64,000 nt of DNA from positions 14,202,501 through 14,266,500 of the forward strand of contig NC_088311.1 of assembly GCF_910592395.1 (NCBI RefSeq), read 5' to 3'. The stretch is from Lineus longissimus. Taxonomy: Eukaryota > Nemertea > Pilidiophora > Heteronemertea > Lineidae. A model generated the notes under the pieces. That model worked only from the letters and a program-made list of their open reading frames with translations, did no database searches and had not been told where the DNA came from. Position numbers and translations under genes: made by a program. Every line of letters begins with the position of its first letter. Position 1 is the first letter of the stretch. Below, in pieces: positions 42,931 to 54,839 of the stretch.

Positions 42931-45328
42931 TAGATGATGCTAACCAAGCTGTATCGGGTGCACGTAGGCACCAGAAAAGCTACAGTCTCAATCAGAAGAT
43001 TGACCTTATCGATACATACCAATTGGAGCATGCTATAGGATTACATCATGCTGAAACTGCGACATCCTTTGCTAGACACCACCGCATAGCACCGCAGACA
43101 TTTAGACGTTGGATAAGCACACATGATGACTTGTTTGCCCTCAGAGTTAGATCAACTCAAGACCATAGAAGACGGAGGAGACAATGGCAACAGGCACTGA
43201 TGCACAAGGTAGTGTTTCTTCAAGCATTCTATTCCTCACTAAATGAATTTCCTTCTTTGTTGGCCTATACTGACTGGAATAAGTCCGCTTCTGTGTCATG
43301 GACGAAAGAATAAGTCGCATGATACATCAAAGCGACTGACCCTGACCATGCCTTTAACAATATCAGTATGATTGTTCCTGGGACCCTCATTCCTAGGACT
43401 AACATTTCGTTCATACCTGTGGTCATCACCAATCAATATTTCCTAAGATGTTAAACGTGTTAGCTTTTTTTATTTCAGCATACTCGCCCGAAATGGAAAA
43501 CAATTTGAACGCCTGGTTCCTTGAGCGCCGAAGACTTGGTTTCCCTGTTTCCGGTGAGGATATTAAAGGGCAAGCTGGAAGAGAATTTCGGCAGTGGTGG
43601 GCAGAGCTTCCGAACGAAACAAAGGCCGAAAGACAAGAACAGAGACCCCTGCGAAACCTTTTCCATGCATCTGCACATTGGCTTAGCAACTTTATGGAAA
43701 GGTGAGCTTTATTCCTCTGTTGCATGGATCGGTCTTAACGTACGGAATGGATTGTATTCGGTGAATTTTAGTAATATGCAAATTCCATTTTAGGAAACAA
43801 ATCAGCTATCGAAGGAAGACCAAAGATTCAAGGGGGTTACCTGACAACGCCCAGGCTTTGGTTGCCGACTACCGGGGAGAGTTTGCCGACCTCATCAGAG
43901 ACGCTGATTTTGATGTCATCATGAACATGACCATGAACATTTGATATGGTGCCAAGATCAACAATGGAAGCGACTGGGTATCAGAATGTTGACATCAGAT
44001 CATCCCAAGGCAACCCGAAACTTGGATGCACGATGACTCTAGTAATTACGACATATGGACGAACAGGACGAGCCGAGGTCAACTTCAGAGGCTTGGCACC
44101 AGATGGTGACGTCATTCGGCAGCTTCAGGCGGATGCTCCAGACAATGTGCGAGTGAGTATTGGCATAGAATACAAGTCCGTGGTTGTAGTACAGGACATG
44201 TACCAGACGTCATCAGTGTTGTCATTGACGATTAGACATTCTAGTTAATGGTAGTATTTTTTAGGAAAATCAGAACTTCCATGACTAAAATTGTTGTAGG
44301 CTTATCATGGATGCAACCAAAACATTGTGCGTGTCTGACTGTTCAGAAAAGTAATGTAAATGTTCATACCTGTTGTTTGCTTTTCCAGGTAACTGGTAGT
44401 CCACAGGGTTGGGCCCGACATCAATCGCTAATCGAGTGGTTGCAGGCCCTGATTGTGCCATTTGTAGCAGGTGCCACGTTCCTGTTACTTTTAGACATGT
44501 ATCCGGCGCATCGAAATCAGCAGTTTCGTGATGCAATCACCGCAGAGAATGGGACAGACACTTTTATCCCAGGACAATGTACTTCGCTGCTGCAGCCCTT
44601 GGACTTGACCGTAAACAGGGACTTCAAGTGTCACCTGAGGACCATTTGGAAAGTGTGGAAAATCGGCCACATCGATGATCAAGGACAGTGTGAGCGGATC
44701 ACCAGGCGGGAAGTGGTCAGGATGATCAGCCTCGGCTGGGAAAGGGTCACACAACAGACGATTATGAACGGTTGGAGAGCCAGTGGCCTAGTTCCTGAGG
44801 ACAATGACGAAGTCGGGGAGGGGGTAGAGATGGTAAATGGTGAGCTTGAGCAGTTTGTTGAGGGGATTGAGTTTTCGGATGGAGAAGAGGATGATGATGT
44901 TATTGATGATGACGTGTAAACCCCGTTTGGATAATAAAATTGATTGGTAAATTGATAAGTAAATCTGTGATCTTCTTTAATTTATTCGTTGACAACAAGA
45001 CTTCTTTATTGGGACATTCTGCAAACCCATGAAGCTGGCTTTATCATAGACCCCATATTAGACATTTCTGGTCAACCAACACTACAGGCATAAAATGAGG
45101 ACATTAGTCGTATTGTATTCATTCATTCAGTACAGGACTACCCCATGTCAATGTTCATGTCTTTTATCCACTTACGTGGAAGGCATTGGCATTGCCCACG
45201 AAAAGGGAGTCAATTATCAGCTGTGGCTGTTCTTTCTAATGTTCGCCTGCCACCAGTCAAATCGGCCTATTCATTCGGACTTAGTCATTTTACGATTCAG
45301 CCGCGCTCGGTTAAGTGGGAGAAGACAG
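42361..45328 (+). mobile_element. Pogo/CENP-B-type DNA transposon, copy 2 (2968 bp)
   Basis: TIRs begin CTGTCTTCTCCCACTTAACC (42361) and end at 45328 as the reverse complement. TA flanks are at 42359-42360 and 45329-45330. It is very similar along its whole length to copy 3, differing mainly in the simple-repeat length and small indels. Confidence 0.9.
42774..44919 (+). pseudogene. Pogo-like transposase, copy 2, broken in two exons
   Basis: Exons 42774-43208, 43479-43701, 43794-44152 and 44399-44919 match copy 3. Exon 1 lacks one base near 43193. Exon 3 lacks eight bases near 43925-43945, removing the first catalytic Asp region. LLLLDMYPAHR and TSLLQPLDLTVNR remain in exon 4. A poly(A) signal AATAAA follows at 44934. 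Confidence 0.75.
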
Positions 45329-45330
45329 TA

Positions 45331-46302
45331 TATCTCTGTCACAAATAGCTCTTTTAAATTTTGAAATTGATTGAAGAATAACGATTTAAGAGCTATAAAA
45401 GTAAGGCATTTTTGTCGATTTCGCCTGGTTCTCTTTGTTTGATGAAATGCTGCGGCTTTGCTGATCGGTTAGCGTACCCCCGCCTCGAGCAAGTCGAACG
45501 TCCCAGACTTATCACTCAAACGTGTTCAGTTGCCGCGCGCAGTTGTTACTACTGTAGAACGGAAAATATCCGGGGCATATAATTTTCGCGAATGCCTCAC
45601 GATGGACATTTTATTCGCTGCAAAATATTTTCGCGAATGAAGAATTTTTTCCAAGAAAATTGAAACTGTCTATTTTGACTCTAAATGCATAGTGTATGGG
45701 GACTGTAGTGTAAATGTCCCCTACTTAGCATAATATGAGCAACAATTAAGAAAAAGTTAGGTGTAATTTTGACAATTGCACAGGGTACACACGTAGGCCT
45801 TCGTTGGACCAAGCTGTATGCAGTGCCTCTGAAAAAAACTGTCAACAATGAAATGGAAGAGAGTTTCGCCGGGCAGAATTTTTCCCGACCCTGACCTACA
45901 TGCGAAATTTGCGAAAACATTCTGCACGCGGAATGTTTCCGTTCTGCAGTATAGAGTGCACAATATTTTGGAACTGTGAATTAAAATTATTTGTAAAATT
46001 TACAGTGTTAATACTTTAAATGGAATTTCAAATGTTCTGGAAAAGTGGATTTTACTAAAAAAGCTTATCCTCACGAATCTAATCCAAAAATAAATGTCAT
46101 CGATTTTGGAAAAGAGGGTGACATGTCAACTATGTGTTGCTATGTTGACTATATTACAATGTCGATTGGTTGCGCTTTATTGTAGAATAGGTTTGAGAAG
46201 TTTTGACCAATATTGAAACACTATATTTTGTAGATTATTACAGAGAGTGCTTACACATCCTCTTTTTGTGAGACGAGACATTTCAATGCAAAATTGCTCA
46301 TA
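45331..46302. other. Spacer between transposon copies 2 and 3
   Basis: About 970 bp with no gene recognised. Confidence 0.3.
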
Positions 46303-46304
46303 TA

Positions 46305-46829
46305 CTGTCTTCTCCCACTTAACCGAGCGCCAGGAAAATGGCTCGAAAATGACTTAGTCCAGAAACATGGCAGTCTGTAGTTTTTACCGGTGGGCTGCAA
46401 ACATTCAATATGACAGCCAATTATATTGATCAATGGATATAGGAAGACAACCTTGTAAATGTTATCAATTCAACAACGCCTGGTCGCGGTCAGGGCCAGT
46501 AATCCCTGCAGTCAGGGTGATGATTATTGAAGTTACGTAAGTCCATGTAAATGGTTGACCAATCCAGAGTCTTTCAAATGAATTCATTTTATCTAATCGA
46601 TTATGGAATCGTTTTCTTGTAGGGGAAATCCAATAAAGGGCACTTTCGTGTCAAATGTCATAATTGTTGTCTGCCATCTTGCTTTGACCACGTTCTTCTG
46701 GTAAGATGCACGCAATGCGATGGATTTTGTGGGTAGGCCCAGCAGGCACCCTGATGATCTTAACGTATGGAATGGAGCATGGAGATGATGTTGACAGCCC
46801 TGACCCTGATACCACTGATGATGATGATA

Positions 46830-46865
<36 letters not shown>

Positions 46866-46866
46866 T

Positions 46867-46915
<49 letters not shown>

Positions 46916-46939
46916 GGTGGTGATGGTGGTGGTGGTGGT

Positions 46940-46980
<41 letters not shown>

Positions 46981-49357
46981 TGATGATGTAGATGATGCTA
47001 ACCAGGCTGTACCTGGTGCACGTAGGCCCCAGAAAAGCTACAGTCTCAATCAGAAGATTGACCTTATCGAGACATACCAATTGGAGCATGCTATAGGATT
47101 ACGTCATGCTGAAACTGCGACATCCTTTGCTAGACACCACCGCATAGCACCGCAGACATTTAGACGTTGGTTAAGCACACAGGATGACTTGTTTGCCCTC
47201 CGAGATAGATCAACTCAAGACCATAGAAGACGGAAGAGACAACGGCAACACGGCACTGATGCACAAGGTAGTGTTTCTACAAGCATTATATTCCTCGCTA
47301 AATGAATTTCCTTCTTTGTTGGCCTATACTGACTGGAATAAGTCCGCTTCTGTGTCATGGACGGAAGAATAAGTCGCACTATACATCAAAGCAACTGACC
47401 CTGACCATGCCTTTAATAATATCAGTATTATTGTTCCTGGGACCTTTATTCCTAGGACTAACTTTTCGTTCATACCTGTGGTTGTCGGCAGTCAATATTT
47501 CCTAAGATGTTAAACGTGTTAGCTTTTTTATTTCAGCATACTGCCCCGAAATGGAAAACAATTTGAACACCTGGTTCCTTGAGCGCCGAAGACTTGGTTT
47601 CCCTGTTTCCGGTGAGGATATTATAGGGCAAGCTGGAAGAGAATTTCGGCAATGGTGGGCAGAGCTTCCGAACGAAACGAAGGCCGAAAGACAAGAACAG
47701 AGACCCCTGCGATACCTTTTCCAAGCATCTGCACATTGGCTTAGCAACTTTATGGAAAGGTGAGTTTTATTCCGCTGTTGCATGGATCGGCCTTACTATG
47801 GATTGTATGCGGTGAATTCTAACAATATGCAAATTCCATTTTAGGAAACAAATCAGCTCTCGAAGGAAGACCAAAGATTCAAGAGGGTTACCTGACAACG
47901 CCCAGGCTTTGGTTGCCGACTACCGGGGAGATTTTGCCGACCTCATCAGAGACGCTGATTTTGATGTCATCATGAACATGAATGAGACGTTCGTGTTGTT
48001 TGATATGGTGCCAAGATCATTAATGGAAGCGACTGGGTCTCAGAATGTTGACATTAGATCATCCCAAGGCAACCCGAAACTTGGATGCACGGTGACTCTA
48101 GTAGTTACGACAGACGGACGAAAAGGACGAGCCGAGGTCAACTTCAGAGGCTTGGCACCAGATGGTGACGTCATGCGGCAGCTTCAGGCGGATGCTCCAG
48201 ACAATGTGCGAGTGAGTATTGGCATAGAATACAAGTCCGTGCTTGTAGTACAGGACATGTACCTGACGTCATCAGTGTTGTCATTGACGGTCATTCTAGT
48301 TAATGGTAGTATTTTTTAGGAAAAATCAGAATTTCTATGACTATAATTATTATAGGTTTGTCATGGATGGAACCAAAACATTATGCGTGACTGTTCAGAA
48401 AAGTAATTTAAATGTTCATACTTGTTGTTTATTTTTCCAGGTAACTGGTAGTCCACAGGATTGGGCCCGACACCAATCGCTAATCGAGTGGTTGCAGGCC
48501 CTGATTGTGCCATTTGTAGCAGGGGCCACGTTCCTGTTACTTTTAGACAGGTATCCGGCGCATCGAAATAAGCAATTTCGTGATGCAATCACGGCAGAGA
48601 ATGGGACAGACACTTTCATCCCAGGACGATGTACTTCGCTGCTGCAGCCCTTGGACTTGACCGTAAACAGGAGCTTCAAGTGTCACCTGAGGACCATTTG
48701 GAGAGTGTGGAAAATCGGTCACACCCATGATCAAGAACATTGTGAGCGGATCACCAGGCGGGATGTGGTCAGAATGATCAGCCTCGGCTGGGAAAGGGTC
48801 ACACAACAGACGATTATCAACGGTTGGAGAGCCAGTGGCCTAATTACTGAGGACGATGACAAAGTCGGGGAGGGGGTAGAGATGGTAAATGATGAGCTTG
48901 AACAGTTTGTTGAGGGGATTGAGTTTTCGGAAGGAGAAGAGGATGATGATGTTTTTGATGATGACGTGTAAATCCCGTTTGGATAATAAAATTGATTGGT
49001 AAATCGATAAGTAAATCTGTTCTTTAATTTATTCGTTGACAGCAAGACTTCTTTATTGGGACATTCTGCAGACCCATGAAGCTGGCTTAATCATTTCTGG
49101 TCAACGAACACTATAGGCATACAATGAGGACGCTAGTTGTATTGTATTCATTCATTCAGTACAGGACTACCCCATGTCAATGTTCATGTCTCTTATCCAC
49201 TTACGTGGAAGGCATTGGCATTGACCACGAAAAGGGAGTCAATTATCAGCTGTGGCTGTTCTTTCTAATGTTCGCCTGCCACCAGTAAATTCGGCCTATT
49301 CATTTGGACTTAGTCATTTTACGATTCAGCCGCGCTCGTTTAAGTGGGAGAAGACAG
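46305..49357 (+). mobile_element. Pogo/CENP-B-type DNA transposon, copy 3 (3053 bp)
   Basis: CTGTCTTCTCCCACTTAA at 46305, with its reverse complement ending at 49357. TA flanks are at 46303-46304 and 49358-49359. Inner TIR pairing extends to the word TTAGTCC about 50 bp in. It carries the most complete gene of the three copies. Confidence 0.92.
46706..48971 (+). CDS. Pogo-like transposase, copy 3, uninterrupted, Asp-to-Asn
   Basis: Exons 46706-47267, 47537-47759, 47845-48211 and 48441-48971 join in frame to 560 codons with no stop. Residues 30-95 are an Asp run with a Gly run inside, from (GAT)n/(GGT)n DNA. Next come a psq-like helix-turn-helix (YSLNQKIDLIETYQLEHAIG) and a CENP-B-type domain (NTWFLERRRLGFPVSGED). 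The catalytic region reads MNMNETFVLFDMVP, where the first Asp of the DDE/D triad is Asn (copy 1 has Asp). The second (LLLLDRYPAH) and third (LLQPLD) are kept. The acidic tail ends in EEDDDVFDDDV. Poly(A) signal near 48986. Confidence 0.85.
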
Positions 49358-49359
49358 TA

Positions 49360-50340
49360 TTCATGTTGTCACCGACCTAATATTCAGACTGTCAAAGTTC
49401 TAACAAAATTTGCCCAAACATAGAACGTTCTAAGAACAAAATAACTTTAATAATCTTTGTAAAATTTCTGTTAAAAAATCAACTATGCGTCCAGTCAGAG
49501 TAGTCCTAGCTGCACTAAACAATAATACTGTGGTTTCACTTTTATAACACAGCGACCTTCACTGATCTGAAGTATAAATTCTCCCAACTTGTAGCGGTAA
49601 TTCTTTTCATGTATTGCATAGGCCATCTTATAATGGATAACTGAGGCATTCAGATGACCGTGCACGGTATTGTATTCATTCATTATTAAATCATTATGAC
49701 ACCAGACAAATTGGTTTTAGGTCATTGAAATATGGCAATAGGACACGTTTCCGTCTATGAACATGAACATAGGCCAAGTAGAACTTTATTTTCGTTGGGT
49801 TCTGTATTTTATTACATATACTGTACTTCTGAAAAAATTACTTACGAGGTCAAACATTCCACTGTTTGCTCCCGGAAAAATGACTGTTGCAACCCAAGTG
49901 ACAATTACTACGCGCCGCGGATGGAAATTGAAAATGCCCGGGAAGTACCAAGACTAATGTAGTGACGTAACTTGTTAGTGAAGAACCTCCAACAAACAAC
50001 AATACATTGTTCGAGACGACGCGATGAACTTTGAGTTTAAAACGAGAAAATTACGATGTTTATACGCTTGAAGCTGTAACCTGAGTTAGTGTGTCCATCA
50101 GGAAGGCGTCTTGGAGGATTCGTGTACCCAAGGTGCAAGGAGCAGCGTCGAGGATCATGAAGGGAAGCGGATTAGTAAATTAATTTTGGGATGAGCTGCC
50201 CAGTCGTCACAGGACCAGCGAATGAAAAAACGGAAAAAAGAGGCTTTTCGAATTTTCGATTTTCGTCAGCCATATAATCTATTTCCAACACTAAAACATT
50301 TGATTTGGGCATCCCAAAATACAATTACTACAAATTTCAG
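49360..50340. other. Non-coding stretch
   Basis: No gene recognised on either strand. Confidence 0.3.
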
Positions 50341-50346
50341 TCCAAA

Positions 50347-50448
50347 ACACTCCCGCCCCTACCCCTAAATTTCCCCCCAAAAACCGAACAAATCAAGGAC
50401 CATCATCCATTCTTCACGCAAAAACCTTATTTTCCAGCATAGCCCCAA
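50347..50448 (+). repeat. Direct repeat copy 1 at the edge of element C
   Basis: About 100 bp (CCCTAAATTTCC, CCGAACAAATCAAGGACCA, TTCACGCAAAAACC, TTTCCAGCATAGCCCCAAAC) matches 52164-52265 in the same direction with moderate divergence. Together they bracket the integrase region. Confidence 0.55.
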
Positions 50449-50750
50449 ACGATATACACCTATCACACACGCAACACATACATTTCCAACATTTCCACGC
50501 TCTGGTGAGGCGAAAAACCAAAAAAAACTGTAAAAGTCTCACATCAGATATTTCACTAAAAATCCTGCTCCCATCACCCCTCTGACAATAAAAAGATACT
50601 CGTAGTTTTTCATTTCCCCACATGGTTGGTAAAAGTCATTTAATTCCAGCATTTTCCAAAGTTGTACTTAATTCCCTGGGTAAAGTTCGTTGTAGAGAAC
50701 AAAAGAAGAATCAACATTTCGGAAGTCAATGGCACTTTCATTTTCTTTTT

Positions 50751-50948
50751 TCAATTGAAGGTTAATGAAATCAATGGTTTCTTTCGATGTTTATCCCAAA
50801 TCTTAGATTCTCTTTTTAATTTTTCAACAGCAAAATTGTGTCTTTTCATTTCGTCTTGATAATGATTGTTTTCTATGGCTTTGAAAAGATACCCTGACCC
50901 AGAAAAGGCAACGGTGTTTACTACGACACCAATTAACATTCCAGCCAT
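50751..50948 (-). CDS. Small Maverick-type protein, 65 aa
   Basis: The ATG is at 50948. It has an N-terminal hydrophobic stretch (MAGMLIGVVVNTVAFSGSGYLF), then a charged helix (EMKRHNFAVEKLKRESKIWD). The pattern of a membrane-like N-terminus followed by a KRHN..EKL helix is common next to Maverick integrases. It reads away from the duplicated promoter. A partial second copy lies at 51070-51233. Confidence 0.5.
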   Translation of the reverse strand: MAGMLIGVVVNTVAFSGSGYLFKAIENNHYQDEMKRHNFAVEKLKRESKIWDKHRKKPLISLTFN

Positions 50949-51376
50949 TTACAAACGATGAGACAATGACTACCGAAAAGGTTCAGCAGAAAGAAGTTTC
51001 AGCAAAAGATGTTTCAGCAAAAGATGTTTCAAATGAACATTATCTAAGAGATTTATACTTTAATCCCAAAAGCACTGTGGCCAAATCTTAGATAAAATTT
51101 GTAATTTTTCAACAGCTAAATTGTGTCTTTTCATTTCGTCTTGATAATGATTTTTATCTATGGCTTTGAAAATATACCCTGACCCAGAAAAGGCAACGGC
51201 GTTTACTACGGCACCAATTAACATTCCAGCCATTTACAAACGATGAGAAAATGATAAATAAATGACTACCGAAAATGTTCAGCAGAATGGAAATTCAGCA
51301 AAATATGTTTCAGCGAAAGGTGTTTCAAATGAACATTATCTGAGAGATTTATACTTTAATCCCCAAAGCACTGTGG
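50799..51376. repeat. Tandem duplication of about 284 bp with promoter and two gene starts
   Basis: Unit 1 starts AAATCTTAGAT near 50799 and unit 2 near 51083. Both hold the start of the leftward small gene (ATG at 50948 and 51233) and the start of the rightward integrase (ATG at 50966 and 51262). Identity is high, so the duplication is later than most decay in the element. Confidence 0.75.
51070..51233 (-). pseudogene. Second copy of the small Maverick-type gene, truncated
   Basis: The ATG is at 51233 with the same N-terminus as 50948. The frame leaves the family at the duplication border near 51083, so the C-terminus is missing. Confidence 0.6.
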
Positions 51377-52190
51377 CCTATACAAATGAAAGTCAACTTT
51401 AGAGAAAAAAATAAAAACCGACGAAATGGCAATCAAGAAAAAAGGAACTAAAAGATTTCCTAGCTACCAACTTACCAACTGCATAAACCATTTACCGAAA
51501 AATTCACAACAATGGTTTCTTACGTGGATCAACAATGGCAAACCAATTTAGTGGATTGAGTTTAGTGAGGTACAGAAGTATCAAAAAGACAATAAAAATG
51601 TCAGATACATTTTAACTCTCATTGATTTATTCAGTCGTTACGCTTGGGCTTTACCTCTCAAGACTAAGAAGGGAAAAAAGTTAAAGATTTATTTTTCACT
51701 ATTTTTAAAGAAGCCTAACCAGAGAAACTACAATTTGATGATGGTAAAGAATTCTACAATAAATCATTGAAAGAATTACTGGAGTAAAATAACATCGAAT
51801 GGTTCTCAACTTTCTCAAGCAAAAAAGCAGCTGTTGTCAAAAGATTTAATCGTACTTTAAAAACTAGAATGTGGAAATATTTCACTGCAAAAGAGACTTA
51901 CAAATGGTTGGAGATTCGGGAAAACCTAGTGAATGGTTACAACACACATTTAACTCATCCATTGGAATGAAACCAATCGAAGCTAGAAAATAAGATAATG
52001 CCGGAACAGTCTGGTGCAAACTCTACGGAGCATTTCTACTTCAAGATTATGGTCAACCAATATACAATATACAAGATTGGTGACAGCGTGAGCATAACCG
52101 AATACAAAACAATATTTTCTGAAGGTTACCTCACCCAGGTATACATTTACTACACACCCGAAAAAAACAGTAAAATCCCTACACCCTAAA
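51262..52190 (+). pseudogene. Maverick-type retroviral-like integrase, broken
   Basis: Starts at ATG 51262 (EHYLRDLYFNP block). The rve core follows in changing frames: YILTLIDLFSRYAWALPLKT (first Asp, near 51600), DDGKEFYNKS (second Asp, near 51740) and VKRFNRTLKTRMWKYF at 51840, where the third acidic residue is expected and appears replaced. A C-terminal IGDSVSITEYK segment resembles the SH3/chromo-like module near 52080. Stops occur near 51400, 51555 and 51785. Integrase inserts the viral genome into host DNA and marks this as a Maverick/Polinton. Confidence 0.75.
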
Positions 52191-52265
52191 TTTCCATAAA
52201 ATCGAACAAATCCAGGACCAACATTACTCACGCAGAAACGTTAATTTCCAGAGTCACTCCAAACT
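52164..52265 (+). repeat. Direct repeat copy 2
   Basis: Matches 50347-50448 in the same direction and overlaps the end of the integrase relic. Confidence 0.55.
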
Positions 52266-52713
52266 AGTTTGTTCGGTAAAATCTATCCAGCAAAAGAGGA
52301 ATACGCTTTGATGGCCGTTTTGCTAAACGTGTCATTAACTCTGGAGGCTAAAGTGCTCTGATAAATCCTGTGATATTTTAAGATGTCTCTTTCTGACAAA
52401 TAGTCAAGTTTGTTAAAATTGAATTACTTCCCAGTGAAATCTTTTGTTTCGCCAGTGGCAACTAGAACTTCTAGATCCCCTTTGCATGTGTACCCTGTTC
52501 GGACAAGACTTGACAGGGGGTGACTGGGCTTTGACTCGTTTGCTGCCTAGTCTGATTTAATTGATTTTTATTCATCTTTAGATGGTAGTTAGTCTGTCTG
52601 CTAGTCTGACTGCTAGTCGGTATTGAGGACACTATGGCATCTATCAAATCTTCACTGGATTCGACTTCATCACTTCGTGCGCTACATTCGCTGGAACATA
52701 TTTCTCTGCTCAT
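52260..52713 (-). pseudogene. Gln-rich gene homologue of element B, broken
   Basis: The ATG at 52713 opens 80 codons rich in Ser, Gln and Thr. Another frame (52460-52260) then shows a GDLEVLVATGETKDFTGK block and a LKYHRIYQSTLASRVND block. These match the intact gene at 14590-15453 (DLEILIATGKSKDLLNKQ, LLKHHRIYHTKMAARLND). One stop and at least one shift separate the parts. Confidence 0.6.
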
Positions 52714-52742
52714 TTAAGAACTTAAAATTATCTTGGAAATTC

Positions 52743-53345
52743 CAAACGTAAAATCAATTTGATGACCTATTTTTTGTTAAGAGATCTAAAATTTCATCCC
52801 TTTCATTTTTGGGAACTATGTCGTTTTCCTGTAACGCCACTTTCACTGAATCTTCATCTTTGTTAAAAAATAGTATCAAAATACGAATGTTTTCCCGAAA
52901 ATCCTTCACAATAGGGTTGTATTTTTGAACCAAAACCCAAGTAGTGATTCCATAATGCCTTCCTGAAATGCCAAGTTACAAAGCTCGCTTGATTTTCTCC
53001 TACTGTCATGCAAATTGACACAGTCATCAATAATGAAAAGTGTGTTTGAACCTTTGAAAACTTCCATGGCAGCAAGTAATGTTTTATTCAGATTAGTCTT
53101 AACAATATTGGGATCAATAATAATGTTATTTTTATCTTTGAAAATCCACTCTCGGTTGTATGTTTCATTGTGTTCAAAGGTTGGGCAAAACAGAACAATG
53201 TTTTCAAAATTTCCTTTGTAGTAAGTCTCCAATAAATCTAAGACGAAGTGAGTTTTTCCACAATTTGTACAGCCAGAAATAATGGCATTAAAAGGTTCGT
53301 AAATAAACAATGAGTACGCGAAGAGATTTATTTCATTGGGTTCAG
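52743..53345 (-). pseudogene. Maverick packaging ATPase (FtsK/HerA type), frameshifted
   Basis: The leftward frame has a Walker A motif (ISGCTNCGKTHFVLDLLE) near 53270 and a Walker B motif (NTLFIIDDCV) near 53035, then ELCNLAF. The frame shifts near 52940 and the expected arm-like C-terminus continues in another frame to about 52745. No ATG is seen at the start; the open frame begins near 53345, overlapping the small gene upstream. The family pumps genomic DNA into capsids; this copy is broken. Confidence 0.75.
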
Positions 53346-53563
53346 TCGTATGAGACCATTATCGTATAGATATTCTGCAGATAAATTACCAAGAGTAACT
53401 ACCAGACCAAGCTTTAGAAACTCTTTGATATCAGCCTAGCTAGGGTCTCCAATTTCATTTTTAAAAACCTTCTCATCACAATGCTGTAACCTATTGTAAT
53501 TCCCGATAAAACAAAACTTCTATAAAGCATATTCACAATATCTTTCTTGTCAATTGTCTCCAT
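53328..53563 (-). pseudogene. Small membrane-type gene between capsid and ATPase
   Basis: The ATG at 53563 (METIDKKDIVNMLYRSFVLS) opens about 78 codons with one frame change near 53480 and a TAG near 53445. The end overlaps the ATPase start. The N-terminal half is weakly hydrophobic. Small membrane genes occur at this place in Maverick elements, but I cannot name this one. Confidence 0.4.
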
Positions 53564-53591
53564 TTATAAACCACAAAATTAAGGTATGTAA

Positions 53592-54834
53592 TTAATTCAT
53601 TATGCTCACGATATTAGAATTTTGAACATTTAACTGCACATCTGAAACAATGAATGTGTGCATTTTGTACAGACCTTTTGTTCCATCTTTTGTTATAGCC
53701 AACTGAATTTCATCTTTTGTGTTTTGCAAAGCTATTCCACTCCCTTGCAGATTATTGTCTTCAGTGGTTCTCAAATCAATCCACAACCCAGAATAGTTCT
53801 CATCACCTTAATACTTTTCAAGAGTTAAATTACAGTCGTGTGTCTTCTTCATGTCTTCGGACATGAAATGTTTTTTCGCTTTCTCCCACTGATCTAATAA
53901 CCTAATTCCTTTGGGGTATATTTTATTAGCTAATCCCTCGATCGTAACTTTCAAATTTGAAATTCCTGGATTCTCGAAATTTTCACTGTCTCACCGTTAT
54001 GTGGGGTTACAAATAGTACCAAAATTCCTTTGGTGGATCTTTTTGGAAAATTGATATTTTCATTAAGTATTGTTTCGTTTGTCTCCACGTTGACTATCTT
54101 AAAATGATCTATCCAATCGTAAAATACCGAAAATCCAGAATTACAATTATTTAGCAATTGCCTCACAACTCTTTGATCTGTAACAGTGTCATATTCCATA
54201 CATATATTTTTTAATTCATAATTCATATTCACAGTTGTTGTTGTGAAAATTACATCCTCTTTTGTGTGCCAAGGTCATGCTAAATATAACATTCTACTGA
54301 ATTGGAAATTTGTAAAACGGTAGGTTGAGAGCAATTTAAAGTCAATTGGGATTTTATACTGCTTGTCAAAAACAGCTTTCAAAGTCCTCTCATTGCTGGT
54401 TCCCCGGTGATGTCAACCAAAGCTATCCCGGATCTAAGTTGTCTGAGGTTATTGCTTTGGATTCCCTGAAATACTCTATTTTCTCTCTCCTCATCGGTCC
54501 ACCATAAGTTTGTAAGTGGCATACAAATTGTAGTTATCAATTTCTAGAAGGTTTTCAGTCTCCCACTTAATAGACAGTTTTGAAATAAGATTTCTCCCCA
54601 AATTATTTACTACAGAATTTTTGTTGTTTCCTGCGATCATAACATCCGCTGACAGATAAACACTACCAGGTACGAACAAGTATTATGATTTAACTTCGGA
54701 ATCCTCAGATACAGAGCTTCTTTTGGTTGTGCCGACGATGGGTTGTGAGTGATAACGTAATGATGACGTTCAGCAATCAAACCAAGTGGAACGCGATTGC
54801 TTCTTTGAGGGTTTAACACTTTTCCAGTTGCCAT
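53592..54834 (-). pseudogene. Maverick-type major capsid protein candidate, decayed
   Basis: From ATG 54834 successive frames give an N-terminal segment (54834-54637), PGSVYLSADVMI and NNLGRNLISKLSIKWETENL (54679-54491), MNYELKNICMEYDTVTD (54232-53951) and LWIDLRTTED-type C-terminal blocks (53810-53592). Length, order and position next to the ATPase fit a double-jelly-roll capsid protein of Mavericks. At least four shifts or stops are present. It has no visible similarity to the capsid gene of element A, so it represents a second capsid lineage. Confidence 0.6.
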
Positions 54835-54839
54835 TTATT

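Noticed and set aside
46760-47089. Minus-strand frame of Ile/Val/Ala runs
   Set aside because: It is the complement of the (GAT)n/(GGT)n coding repeat.
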